Of a DNA stretch of 64,000 nucleotides, positions 1-11,288 are shown piece after piece. Numbering within the stretch: the stretch's first letter is position 1; the number at the start of each line of letters is the position of its first letter. The notes under the pieces are model-generated. The model was not told the origin of the DNA. It ran no database searches and was given only the letters and a program-made list of their open reading frames with translations. A program made the position numbers and the translations under genes. The stretch comes from Phyllostachys edulis (taxonomy: Eukaryota > Streptophyta > Magnoliopsida > Poales > Poaceae), in contig CM070566.1 in assembly GCA_036346405.1 (NCBI GenBank), positions 15,805,533 through 15,869,532 on the forward strand, given 5' to 3'.

Positions 1-773
1 TCACCTCAATTCCCTCGTCATCATCTAACTAATTCTTACGCTTATATCGAGATGCATTGCACACCGGACATACATGCATGTTTGCATACTCTTTACGGTA
101 GAGGATACAGTCTTTCGGACATGCATGTATTCTTTCTACTTCCATTCCCAATGGACAAAGAACCTTCTTAGCTTTGTAGGTGGTTTTGGGCAACTCGTTT
201 CCCTCTGGAAACATGCCTGCTAAGAGACCTAACAGCGTCATAAAACTCTTATCGAACCAACCGTTGCTTGCCTTCAATTTTAGCAGTTCAAGCACGGATG
301 ACAACCTTGTGTACTTCGACTTGCAGCACGTGAACAAAGGTTTCTCCGAGTCATGCATCAAGCCTCAGAATTTAACATACTCTCTCATTACAGTTCCCTT
401 ATGCATCGCGAAGCATCTGATCTAGATTGTCATCGTGCAGCCTATCCGAATCGGAACCACAATCAACATCATCCGGTGGCATATCGTTGACTTCATCGGC
501 GATGTCATTATTACTACATTCCTGTATAATCTGCTCTTCACCGTGTCTGGTCCAACGTATATACCCCTTTTTGAAACCCCTTCAAATCAAGTGTGCTTCG
601 ATCTGCGCTCGGTTCTTAAACATCTTTGGATTCTCGCAGTCAATGCATGGACAATACATATATTCCATCCCCTTATTCAACATATCCTCCTCGACAGCTC
701 TTGTAAAAGCAGACACGCCATTAATGTACTCTTCTCTCACACGGTTCTCAGTGTACATCCAGCTTCGGTCCAA
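1..773 (-). pseudogene. CACTA (En/Spm) TNP2 transposase, N-terminal part, broken
   Basis: Read on the minus strand, the frame starts at 773 with MDRSWMY and a Transpos_assoc-like segment (YCPCIDCEN, about residues 40-50). It continues after a stop near 582 as GFKKGYIRWTRHGEEQ and an acidic linker, and then as the typical TNP2 amino-terminal block with GWFDKSF, FPEGNELP, CPLGMEVERIHACP, DCILYRKEY and CPVCNASRYKRK. These blocks are characteristic of transposases of plant CACTA elements, which cut and paste DNA flanked by CACTA termini. In-frame stops at about 582 (TGA) and about 29 (TAG), plus a probable disruption around 360-420, make it a pseudogene. The catalytic region would lie to the left, outside the window. 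The gene reads away from the subterminal repeats at 1195-1499, as expected for the 5' end of such an element. Confidence 0.85.
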
Positions 774-1189
774 CTACGCTACGCATATAACAATTTAGTG
801 TTAAATATTGAATTAATTTATTAGTATACTATATGTGATCTAAAGTAGCTATATGTAGCAAGAATTAATTAAATTGAATTAAGTAGAAATAGACTATGAA
901 TTGGCTATACCCTAAACCATGCTAGATGTAAATAATCTTTTCTCTACATCAAGTTAGATCTAAACCATCTTCAATTCTCCCTTTACCAAGCTAGATCTAG
1001 AATATAATGCAATTAGGAACAAATTACTAACCATAGTTAGTCAAGAACAAATGGATCTACAATCACTCTTCCCAAATCCGCGGTTTCCTTTCACCGAATG
1101 GCCTCAAAGCCCCACCTCCTCAAAGCAGCAGCCTGTGAGAACAGATCTGGAATTTAAGATAGATCTGTGAGAGTCGGGTCTGCAATAAG

Positions 1190-1499
1190 TGAAATTATCA
1201 CAGATGGTTTTTAATACAAACCGTCTATGATGAGTTAATCATCACAGACGGTTTTAAGAAAAAACCGTTTGTGATATTTAGTAATAACACAGACGGTTCT
1301 TGTTTAGAACTGTCTATGATACTTCACAGATGGTTTTTAATATGAACCATCTATGATATTACCTCTTCACATACGATTTTTAGTGCAGCCAGTAACACAG
1401 ACGGTCGCAACCAAAACTGTCTGTGATTTTATTTAATACTGATGGTTTTGGTCAACCATCTGTGATGAGGCGTCTAGTATTAGTATTTTTGTAAAAGTG
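1190..1499 (-). repeat. CACTA subterminal repeats and probable 5' terminus
   Basis: Short motifs of the form CACAGACGGTTTT and their complements AACCGTCTGTGA recur in both orientations about ten times. They are the subterminal binding-site repeats usual for grass CACTA elements. The block ends with TTTTTGTAAAAGTG at about 1486-1499, whose complement CACTTTTACAAAAA resembles a CACTA-type inverted terminus with a diverged fifth base. The exact boundary and the 3-bp target duplication cannot be fixed because the other end is outside the window. An alternative TAGTG end lies at about 1550. Confidence 0.65.
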
Positions 1500-3601
1500 G
1501 ATTTCCACCTCGTGGTTGACTTCGCCGATGTAGGCCTATACTAGTGTTGGATCTTGGTAGTGGCGAGCTTGGGAGGGACGGTGGTGGCGGGGCATGGCAT
1601 GATGCAACAATGGGTGTCCCGATCTTTCAATGAGACGGATAATCCGATTTGGATGGAGATGACTCTCACGATTTAGCTACTAATCGCACACAACCAATAT
1701 GCCCGCAATCGTTGAACCAACTCCATGATTGTTATCGACCTTGCTAGAAGCACGATCGACCTGATCATGAAGGTCTATTCCTGCATGCAATCGAAGAACA
1801 AGTAAGAACACGATAGATAAGCAATCTTAAATTGTGAATAGGAATTAAAATTGTATTGATAGGTGGGGTTCTGAAGACAATGTCGTTGTTGATCCCGTCG
1901 AACAAGAGGACAAAGTGTAAAGTAGCAAAGCTAAAATTCAATCAACAAAACCCAAATTTTGCTAAAGGGCAGTGACTCCTATATGAGGAGGGTGGCCAGG
2001 AGGTGGAAACCCTAGGGGTACTATTCATGCATGAATAGTGACCACATGAACAGTATGGGCTTGGACTAATGGCCCAAGAGAGGGGGCGGCTAGCGAGGTG
2101 GATGGCCAAAATAACCTAAAGTGGTGGCTACCCTTTGGGCCCAATAATTTATACTACAAGACCCTCGGCCCAATGTGAGGTGGCGCGGCACCATATATAA
2201 GTGAAGCAAATTCGTCGGCCCGTTGGAGTAGAGTTTGACGCAGCCGAATCGATGGAAGTAGAGTAGCCTAGTTGGAGGTGGAGTAACGGTCGTATCTAGA
2301 GAGTTGATGTCCTCATCACGGGAGGATTGTTGGAGGATGGCGTTCGGGTTGATGGAGAGCGCCGGCGGGGGTCGAAGAAGGGTGGTCGCGGGGATCTTGG
2401 GAAGGGCGGCATTGAGGGCTAGGAAAGTGCATCTGCGATGTAAGAGGTGTGAGGGCAACATGAGGGTTTTGGGGGTGTTTAGATCTGAGTGCTGGGGAAA
2501 AAGGGAGAACGGCGGTGGGGATTCAGGGAGGGTGGTGCCGATGGAGGAAGTGTGACGGCGACAGTGGGGTTAATGGAGTGCGGCATCGGTGGAGCAAGTA
2601 CGATGGCCGAAGTGGGTGTTGAGGAAGTGTGGCGGCACGCGACATAGGTATAGAGGAGACCACGATGGTTTGTCCTGATTTGAGTAGAGAATTTGTCGAT
2701 TTTTAGACTCGCACACTCGATTTTAGATTTTTAGGGCCGCATGAATTTTAATATTTTCGTCTCTCCGCTCCAACCTAATACCCAGCAGAGGGTTAGTCCT
2801 TGCTACATTTTTCCCAGCAAACTATTTCCGACTAAAACACTAGGTCATATCTGACAAACATTCTACCCTTATACCTACTTTCACTTACAGATAGTTTGAC
2901 CTTGATTTTTTCTATAATTGTCAGTAGAGAATTTGTTGAATTTAAATATTTTTACCAACGAACTTTCAATCCTCAATTGTGTGTCATGGTGTAGTGATAT
3001 TTAGGCCCAAAACGGAAACCCAACAAGCACACACAAGCTCGTTGCAGCAACTTGATCTGACGGAGGCGGCGGCGGTGTCCGATAGTAACAACGGGAGGCG
3101 TTGACCTAGAGGCGGCAGCTAGGACGATGTCGAGTGCGAACATCTGGTGGAGGGCATGCAAGTACTCGAGTAGGCTGAGGAGGACAACGGTGCAACGACC
3201 TTGTGATAGCGCGCAACAGCGACCTCAAAGGAGTTGGCGGCGGTAGCCTCGTAGGGTACAAATCCTAACCGATTCTTATTCTATCTCTAGTAATCTTGCG
3301 GTACAAGACATCTACACTAACACCTTTGAGACATAAAAATGAGTAAATTTTATAGATGACAAACTAAAAGGAAAAAGAAAATGACAAGTTACTTTCACAG
3401 CAAATTTGTTCTTTCTTTTCTTGTGACACAATTCGAATTTGAGCATGAAACTCCAAAGAGTGCCACTACAAGTTTCAATTTGTGTTGGTGATATAAATAA
3501 GAAAAAAAACTTACTACTAATTTGATCCTTAAATCAGAGTGGTTTGCATAAAATTACACAACACTTTGTTTTGCACTACGCATGTTCTTTTTTTGTAAAT
3601 A
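1500..3601. other. Unassigned stretch, no recognisable gene
   Basis: This stretch is GC-rich around 2200-2660 and 3050-3260 and AT-rich elsewhere. Short open frames (for example 2090-2461 minus and 2304-2555 plus) have no recognisable motifs. A palindrome CTATTCATGCATGAATAG lies at about 2022-2039, and the phrase GTAGAGAATTTGT occurs at about 2685 and 2923. ATGAACAGTA and ATGAATAGTG motifs near 2030-2055 resemble LTR text seen again at 60772-60866. It may be an old LTR remnant, but I cannot assign it. Confidence 0.4.
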
Positions 3602-4125
3602 CTACCTCCGTTCTTTTTCACCAGTCATTTTGGACATCGACCCAGTCTGTATGACCCGGCCCAAAATGAGTTGAATTGGGCCTATGTGAGCCTATGTGAT
3701 GTTGCCCATGAGTGTGTGCATGAGTGTGGTGTTTACTGCTACCTTGGTAGTTTAGCTTGAGAAGCAACAACATATAGGCCACTAGAATCCAAACCACAAA
3801 CTACGGGTTAACCATTTTACACAAAGTGATGACGGCTTATGCGGGGTTAGTGAGTGTGCGTGATTTATTATGAATGGGAGTAGGCCTGAGCCAATTTGGA
3901 CCCTAGAGCGTTACAGTCTCCCAGACACACCTTTGACCATTACTTTTTCAAATTATTTGTTAGTAAATTATGAAAAATATAATAATTTAAAAGTATTTTT
4001 ATAGAAAATCTAATGATATCATTTCCACATGAAAAATCCAAATACTTTTGTGCATATTAGCGGTCAAAATTTTAAAAGGTTGACTGCACGTATTTTAAAA
4101 CGACATCTATAGAAGAACGAGGGAG
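3602..4125. mobile_element. Stowaway-like MITE, interrupted
   Basis: The terminal inverted repeats CTACCTCCGTTCTT and AAGAACGAGGGAG are close to the grass Stowaway consensus ending (CTCCCTCCGT). They are flanked by TA at 3600-3601 and 4126-4127, the target duplication of Tc1/mariner-type MITEs. The core is AT-rich (ACCATTACTTTTTCAAATTA and following). Without the insertion at 3648-3913 it would be about 255 bp, normal for the family. Confidence 0.8.
3648..3913 (+). mobile_element. Solo LTR-like insertion related to the 30298 TRIM
   Basis: A segment of about 266 bp starting TGTATGACCCGGCCC and ending GAGCGTTA(CA) splits the Stowaway-like MITE. CAGTCT precedes it (3643-3648) and recurs at 3914-3919, which suggests a 5-bp target duplication with microhomology. 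Its order of motifs (CCGGCCCAAAAT, GCCCATGAG, GGGTTAACC, TTTTACAC, GCGTTACA) matches the reverse complement of the 250-bp LTRs at 30298 and 30758. It therefore looks like a solo LTR of a related small element. It is AT-balanced and has no coding potential. Confidence 0.65.
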
Positions 4126-4565
4126 TAATAACAATCTGTCTTGAACTCTTCCAGGGTTCAGAGAACATTGAAATTTCACCTAGGAGAAGTTTTTGCATTT
4201 GGATGCATCAAGGGCTCAAGAAGGTATGTTCTCTGTTCTCTAGTTTGATTGCCAAGAGCATTTCTTCAAATATTTTTTCTACAAATACAGGGTATCGGTA
4301 AACCAAGTGGTTCAACACAATCACACACTTATGTGCATGATTGTGTTTCGATAGCATGACCAAAAATAAAAATTCCCACTAGCCTTCTGATGAACTCTAT
4401 ATTCAAGGGGGAAACATATGTTGTCGACTTATGTGTGTCACACTTATTACTACTGTCCTCATTTGCTCCATCTTAAAGCTTCTAATCCGCAACATCGTAA
4501 TTCGTTACAGGGTTGTGATCGGATGCCGTAATGGACTGACAATGATGGAAATTGACCATAATAAA
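4126..4565 (+). other. Unassigned stretch with an exon-like piece
   Basis: Around 4152-4223, sequence between a pyrimidine-rich CTTCCAG and a GTATGT donor reads open (GSENIEISPRRSFCIW and following) and could be a captured or relict exon. I do not recognise the peptide. The remainder is AT-rich with no other signal. Confidence 0.25.
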
Positions 4566-6991
4566 TGTAACATCCCAATTTTCCGAGCTTCAAAAATCCT
4601 TTTGATTAGTTAGTAGTTGAAAATTCACCATTTGGATTTATTTGAATTTAATTCAAAAGCTTAAACATGGACTTTGGATATCAAAACAATTTAATATGAT
4701 TAAAGTCAACATCAACAATGGTCAAAACTATTTTATTTAGATTCTATGAGCTTGGATATATTTTCTAGATTTTTCTAGAATTTTTCCAAGTTTATTTGCT
4801 ATTTTCTATTTGCCATTTGGATTTTTTGCTATTTATTAAAAAGAAAAACCAAAGAAAATATTAGAAAATGGATTGGGCTGAAACCCAACCCTATTCCGCC
4901 TTGGCCCAGCACTATGCAGCCTATTCGCCCGCACACACGCTAGCCACCGACTAACATGTGGGTCCCACATGTTAGCCTCTCTTGTCTCTCTCTCCACACG
5001 TAGCCACCTCGGCCCCACCAGTCAGCCTCGCTTGCGTCATGTGCCATGTGCTCTCACGCGAGCCCGTGTCACTGACGTGTGGGCCTCGCCGATTTCCTAT
5101 TCTTCGTCTCCGAGTCGGTTCCGAGCCGGACTCCTCCGCCGTGTGGGCCTTCATCACCGTAGCCGCCTCGGACTCCTCTAGCCGCCCGTATATATGGGGA
5201 ACGGGAGCTCTTGACCACCACATCCAAGCCCTAGCCACCTAAGCTTGAGCGCGAAAACCTAGCAGACGCTTTAGCTCGAGGAAGCGATCTTCCCGCCGCA
5301 ACTCCGATGAGCTCCATCTCCGCCGTTAGTGCTACTCGAGCTCCATCATCACCGCTATTGGCATCGCACGGAGCTGCGATACCTCGTGGCCACCTTCGTT
5401 CCGCTGGAGCACCACTGGAGGATAGATTCTGGCGAGCCTGAATCCCTTCCATCGCTTTGACCTCGCCACCGACCACCACAGACGTCCCCAACAACCCATG
5501 AGCACCTCATTGAGCTCGCCTTCACATTCTCTACATGCTAGTACCATCCACCGCCAATGAGGGGCCACCGTTCGCCGGAGGCCATTGGAACCCGAGCGCC
5601 GCCGCCTCGCCGTCGTCCATGTCAACCGCCACCTCATCTCCATGCATGCATGTCGTCTAAGTGGTGCACACGTGTCCATTGAATCAGCCACCAACCAGCA
5701 CCCGCATGCACCTCACCCTAGCCAATGATCTAATTGCTCGGTGGACTTCGTTCACCGTGAGCTGAGCCACTAACATGTGGGTCCCACATGCCACTGACAT
5801 GTGGGTCCCACATGTCAGATTTCCTTTTAATTCCAAAAATCCCAGGGCTGACGTCAGCCTACATCATTAATCCAGATTTTCCTTTGGAAAATAATTCGAA
5901 AATTCCAAATAATCCTATTTAGGGTATTTTCTTTAGATTCAAACTTCCAAAGCCCATATCTTCTGCATCCGAACTCCGATTGAGCCCATTCAAATTTCTA
6001 AATTCAAATAAATTCAAGATCAATTTATTTGAGATTTTTATTTAATTTTTGCAGTTTGTTTTGACTCTGTTATTTATTTGTTTTGTTTATTTGCTTCGTT
6101 TGCCAGTAGACATTGATACTTCGGAGAACTTTGAAGAAGAAGGAGTAACTCAAGAGCAAGATCAGTACCTAGACCTATTCCAAGGCAACTTATACCTTTG
6201 ATCATATTGAACCCAGTTTTCAAAATACTTTGGTTCAAATTATTGCATTTACTTTAAGTATTTATTTAAATGGTTTTGGGTGTAGTTATTAATCAAATTT
6301 GTTATATCCACCTTGTCTATTGTTATATCATAATCTTTTGTCACCCTAGATTGGTTCATTATTTAGTTGGTATTATTGTAGCACCAATGTGGGTTGGTTA
6401 GATACGATTAGATTGCTTAGCCATGCCACGAGTCATCATTTCATGTAAGATGCAAATATGAATCTAACTAAGTGATTATGGAACTTTGTGATAAAATTGT
6501 GTGTACTGTGTGCTATTACTCGTTGATGGTATATGTTGCATTTAACCAACTGGGTGGTAAAGGATTTAGACTAGGGCAACTGGTGGACATTAAGTGATAT
6601 GGTGGAGCTGTGTGCATGGGAATAATAATCTGTGTGACATAATTAGAAATTGAAAGTCTTGCCTTGGTCAATTAAGGACTTAACTTTGTACGCCATTGGA
6701 TTGAGCCTTACTGTACGACCACATGCCTAGTATGGGACGGGCCTAACTTAGTAAGTTATGAATTCTTGACATTGATTACTCAGGTAGTAGGTTAGGATGT
6801 GTGCATGGGTAGAGGTGTGAGCTACCAGGTAGTTGCATCGCGGGACGATCCGCCACTTTCCTGTCTAACGGTGTGTGTCGGGCTGATTTCCTGTCTGGGT
6901 TAGTCTAGCGGTAAAGCACATCGGGAGTATCAATGTTTGAGATGAAGTTTCTGAAACGTTTTGTTATGATTAGTACTAGCTACACTAATTA
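4566..6991 (+). mobile_element. Gypsy-type LTR, left part (outermost LTR of the nest)
   Basis: The LTR starts TGTAACATCCC, like the other gypsy LTRs here. The first third is AT-rich. A GC-rich zone follows, with a TATA-like TATATAT at about 5187-5195 and CCCTAGCC downstream, and then LTR text with GTTTAGTCTAGCGGTAAAGC-type phrases. The LTR is interrupted at 6991 by a solo LTR and resumes at 11199-11288, where the Sirevirus starts. Its far end is not in the window, so it may be a solo LTR or part of a larger element. Short open frames at 4836-5694 are composition effects of the GC-rich zone. Confidence 0.7.
5185..5197 (+). promoter_or_regulatory. TATA-like box of the outer LTR
   Basis: CCCGTATATATGGGG lies just upstream of a GC- and CT-rich leader within the LTR starting at 4566. 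This is the usual place for an LTR core promoter. No start-site evidence is available. Confidence 0.4.
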
Positions 6992-9900
6992 TGTAACATC
7001 CCAAACAATGGTTTGTATTTCAAATGTATAAAAGTTTGGGATTTTCAAAAACTTTTGATGAAACTTATGAGTTTGCACTTGGTTTTCTAAACCTTGCTTT
7101 GAATTTCAAACTTTAAGCTTGAATTCAAGTTTCTACTTGATTCTAGAAAAATGTGTGTATAAAAGTCTCCAGAAATAATTTTGTAAAATACTAGATGAGT
7201 TATCACAGATTAATATATTTTTTTCGAAATTTCTAGAAGTTATTTTGACCTAATAAAAATCCTAACCGAGTTGCTAATGCAGTTTTAAAAAGGAATTTAT
7301 TTAGACAAATTTAATTATGAAAAGTGGAAAAAATAAAATTTCCTAAGTCCTAGTTGAACCTGAGAACACCTACAAAAAATTTAGAATTTTTAGAAATTTA
7401 TTTCTATTTTTAACAGCTTGGTCAAACTAGTTTTCTTTCGGTCAAACAGAAATCAAAATTTAAACCTAACACGTCTAGTCCGCTCTGAATCAAAGTTTTT
7501 GGACCGTCCGCTCTGAATCAGAGCTTTTGGACCATTCGGATTAATTGGGCCGTTCGGACCATCCAAACGTCCCCATCCCATGGACCGTCTGATTTAAGAT
7601 CAGCGGTCCGACCCAGCCCTCTTTACCTAGCGACCGTCTGATTTGGTTTCAATGGTCCAGATGGATTGGACCGTTCGGACAATCCGTACGTCCCTTTCAT
7701 GTGGACCGTCTGATCTAATCTCAACCGTCCTAACGAAACCTTTCACATGGACCGTCTGATTTTGATTCAACCGTCCGATCTGTTTGGGCCGTTCGGACTG
7801 TCCGAACTTGCTCCTCGTTTGGACCGTCTAATTTGACCAAGCCATCTAGACCATCCAAACAAACTTGACTCAACCGCATTAGTTAAGCACTGGACCCGAG
7901 TTCGACTCAGACCACACCGCCGCACCGCTTCATCACCACCACTAGCAAGCGGGCCCCACTTGTCAGGCCCATCGTCTTTGTCGCCGCTGCTCAAGCCGAG
8001 AGCATTGGCGTTCATGCATGCTTGCCACGTAGCTCACCACTCGCCACCTCATGCTTCCAGGATCACCTACGAAGTGTCGCCGGATCTTCACTAACCTCAT
8101 ACGTCTATCCATTTCCTTTATGTCGCTCTCTCTCACCTTCCCCGCCCATTTCTTTACTCCAGCCGTGAAAGAGGAAGACAAGCTAGAGCCCACCTCACTG
8201 TCGATCAAGCAACCACATCCCCACCGTCGAGTTCCTCATTGAACGCCGTGCCCATTTTTCCTTATCCGAGCCCTTGACGTCGAGTGAATCGTCGGGAACG
8301 ACTTCGTCATTTTCAACTCCAGCGACCAAGGCCCGTAAGCCTTTATGGCGTTCCAGTGAGTCGTTTTCCCCTACGTTTGGCTCTTTAGGATCGCATCATT
8401 TCGCTGAGCATTTTAGTGAAGCTAATTTGTCTTTGGTTCTTCAACGAGGGCGTGCAACCCCATCTTCTCCGAACATGGTGGTCCACCGTCGTGTCTTTTC
8501 CGGGCGCCACCAACCTCCTCCGTCGCAATTGACTTGGGCGCCTCGTTCCTAAAGCCAAGGTGATCCCGAGGTGCACATTCCCAAAGCTTCTCGACAGTTG
8601 TGGTGTCTTCTCCGCGAGAGCCGAGTCTTCGCCTTCGCCTCCAACCGCTAGGAGCTCATCGCTGTCATCCTCTGGGCTGCGTATCATTATCACCGGTTTC
8701 ACGAGACTATTGCGCATCTGAAGGTATCGCTCCTGAGTTCGGAGCATCCCTTGTTCGTTAGATCGACTTCCTCGCCGCCGCGCTCGTGCGCAAGAACTCC
8801 GGTGAGCCGTCGGTATGTTAGGGCTAACCAAGGTCATTAGCGTTTAATTATCTTTTAATTGTGTGTATGACTTGTGGGCCCTCATGGCTGGTTAAGTCAA
8901 TGCGCAAACTAGTGAAGTACGCTTTCTCTTAAGTAAAACGTATTTTCTTACATGCTTAGATTAAGTTTGCGTTTAAGTAACCAGAAGACATATTCTTGTA
9001 ATACGCCCTCAACGTCACCGACGGTCGTGGCCGGGTCAGAGCTGACCCAGTCAATGCCTTCGCTCGGGTCCCACCGGTCAGTGACCATGGGTCGGCTGAG
9101 TGTCGGTAGAAAAAGTAGATAATCCTTTTTGAAATTTCCGAAACCAATAATTTTTGTACTAAAAATTCAAATAACTTAGAAAATTCATAGCTATTTCAAA
9201 TTTGCTCCAAATTGAATGAAACCAATTTTGTTAGTTGTGATTTTTAGTTTACTTTTAATTGGATTAGATTTTAAGTATGTTGCTATCGCATAAAATGTTT
9301 TTAATTAATTTATTTGTGAAATCATGCTTTTAACTTGCTAAATTCCTAGACAATCCAAATAAATTCCGTTTGGACTGAAACTTTCTCCTAAAAATTCTTC
9401 AAACATGTTTCTCTTCCTGTAATGTACGTATGTTTGGATGAAGTTGAATTTTGGTTATTTTGGAGTTATTCATTCTTATTCGCTCTTTTGCTCGATCGAT
9501 AGATTTCGACGATTCGGGTATTTTCGAGAGTGATCCTCAGTAGCAAGTGGATTATCTTCAGCAAGGCAAGTAGTTTTCCTTTGATGCATGTTGATCCTAT
9601 TATTTGCACATGCTAACATTTCAATTTTCAACTGTATGTATGCATGCTATGTTGACACGTATTTTCTCGGTTCGCGATAGTTAACCAGATTAGTTAAAAG
9701 AACTGTAGGTAAACATCCATCCTTTACTACTGAACCTAGGTGTATATCCGCTGTGACTTAGAGCTCGATGGATGGGCTCTAGTCACTTTATATTTAGTTT
9801 ACGAGTGTTGTCACTTAGCCATGCTTAGAACAGTAGTCTGGGGATCATCGCTTCAGCGATGGTCATTACAACATCACTTTAAATACATGAGTCGGGATAC

Positions 9901-11193
9901 TCTTGAATATATCATATTTGGAAAAACTAAAACAAAAAATAAAAAGGATTTACATTTGGACACATGGTTGATGGTGTGATTATTGGGTGTGTGGTTGTGT
10001 GCCCGAATCAATAAGGACCGAACATCTTGTCCCACTAAACCAGGCATTATTGCGTGCATCCACATGAGGGTCATATGGGTCCCCTCTTGACTTAGTACTT
10101 TGGCGTGTGTTAGCTCCGAGTCGTAGGTGGTGGGTGTGTGTGTTGTGTTAAAAAGAGAAATGTGTCTATATGTGTTGGGTGTGCGGGAATGGAATCTTGT
10201 CTAGGTTCTCCACACCGAGGGGTATTGTAGTTGTCCGAGGCTTTACCCCGTAGGGTAGTTGACTTTTGGCTTTACAATAACTCCGACACAACATATGGGT
10301 ATCCATACGGGCGACTCGTAGTTTGTACACAATATTGGAAAACATCTCGTAGGACTTAGCTCTGCCGACATACCTTCTGAAGTGTGCTTTATCCAGTGGA
10401 AGAAGGAGCAGTCTGATATGTGGGTAAAGTTGTACACCCCTGCAGGGTTTAATCTATTCGAATAGCCACGTCATTGGTTATGGACACGCTTGGGGAGGTC
10501 TTTCAAGAGTTAGACTATAACATTTTGATAAAACTTGAGAATGGGTGGTACGAATGGGTAATTCGTGCTATTGTTGTGGTGGCTATGGGAAGTCACCTTT
10601 AGGATGTTAATTATGATTATACTTGTTGTCACATTGATATTTGAACAATTAAAATCTGTTTTAACAAATTGCTTTCAATCTATTACACTATTGCAAATAA
10701 AATGTGGCTTTATGCTAAAAATGAACTCTATGGACATCTCCATTGATTTAAGTCTACATGTAGCTATGTATAGGTTTGTTAATCGTAAGTCTTGCGAGTA
10801 CGTTTTTGTACTCAACTGTATTGTCTATTTGCTATAGAGGAGGTTGACCCCCAAGGGGTTGATGTTTGTGAGGCCAACTACTCTCTTAACGACTAGCTTG
10901 GGCGTTTTTGGTCAGTTGCCTTGTGGGTATAAGGGCAGCTGGTTTGGCTTTTGCTTTCAGCCATCTTATGGCAGGTGTTTCCGCTACAGACTTAGCTCTT
11001 TTGTATGGAGCCTTGATGTTGTGTAAAATGTTGTAAATTATGAAACCTTCGGTAATGTAAAAACTTGTGTATGGATGTGATTCTCAATTTTTGTAAGGTG
11101 TATATGTACTGCAGTTCCGGGAAGTACAGATATACCGAGAGTAGGGAAATTTGATTTGTAATGTTAGAACCAATGGAAAGGTTAAGTATTACA
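6992..11193 (+). mobile_element. 4.2 kb solo LTR (gypsy-type), TSD AATTA
   Basis: It begins TGTAACATCCCAAAC, ends GTTAAGTATTACA, and is flanked by AATTA at 6987-6991 and 11194-11198. There is no internal domain, second LTR, primer-binding site or polypurine tract, so this reads as a solo LTR left by recombination. It contains the GGACCGTCTGAT repeat zone (7440-7870), a GC-rich middle (7900-8830) with spurious open frames, and AT-rich flanks. Its text near 10430-10480 (CTATTCGAATAGCCACGTC) is shared with the outer LTR at 11270-11288, so the two are related families or subfamilies. A 4.2 kb LTR is long for a grass element. Confidence 0.75.
7440..7870 (+). repeat. Dispersed GGACCGTC(T)GAT / CCGTTCGGAC repeat zone
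   Basis: Roughly a dozen short units alternate, of the forms GGACCGTCTGATTT, CAACCGTCC(G/T) and GGGCCGTTCGGAC, spaced about 25-60 bp apart. Many pair as near-complements (GGACCGTC against its partner with GGTCC), so neighbouring units could fold. They lie in the 5' third of the 4.2 kb LTR, where transcription-factor or silencing targets often sit. No function is shown by the sequence alone. Confidence 0.6.
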
Positions 11194-11198
11194 AATTA

Positions 11199-11288
11199 AA
11201 TTGCCCGGCAGCTCTCACAGATTATATCGTGTGGGTAAAGTGTACAACCTCTGCAGAGTGTTAATCAATCTATTCGAATAGCCACGTC
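11199..11288 (+). mobile_element. Outer LTR, continuation up to the Sirevirus insertion
   Basis: After the AATTA duplication, the sequence of the LTR that started at 4566 resumes (TTGCCCGGCAGCTC, TGTGGGTAAAGTGTACAACC, CTATTCGAATAGCCACGTC). It stops at the TG of the Sirevirus LTR at 11289. The same phrases occur at 10420-10480 inside the neighbouring solo LTR, which supports the LTR assignment. The last five bases, ACGTC, are the predicted left target duplication of the Sirevirus. Confidence 0.65.

Noticed and set aside
8051..8837. Opposed frames of 92-150 codons in the 4.2 kb solo LTR
   Set aside because: Located in its GC-rich middle, without known motifs and on both strands; judged compositional.
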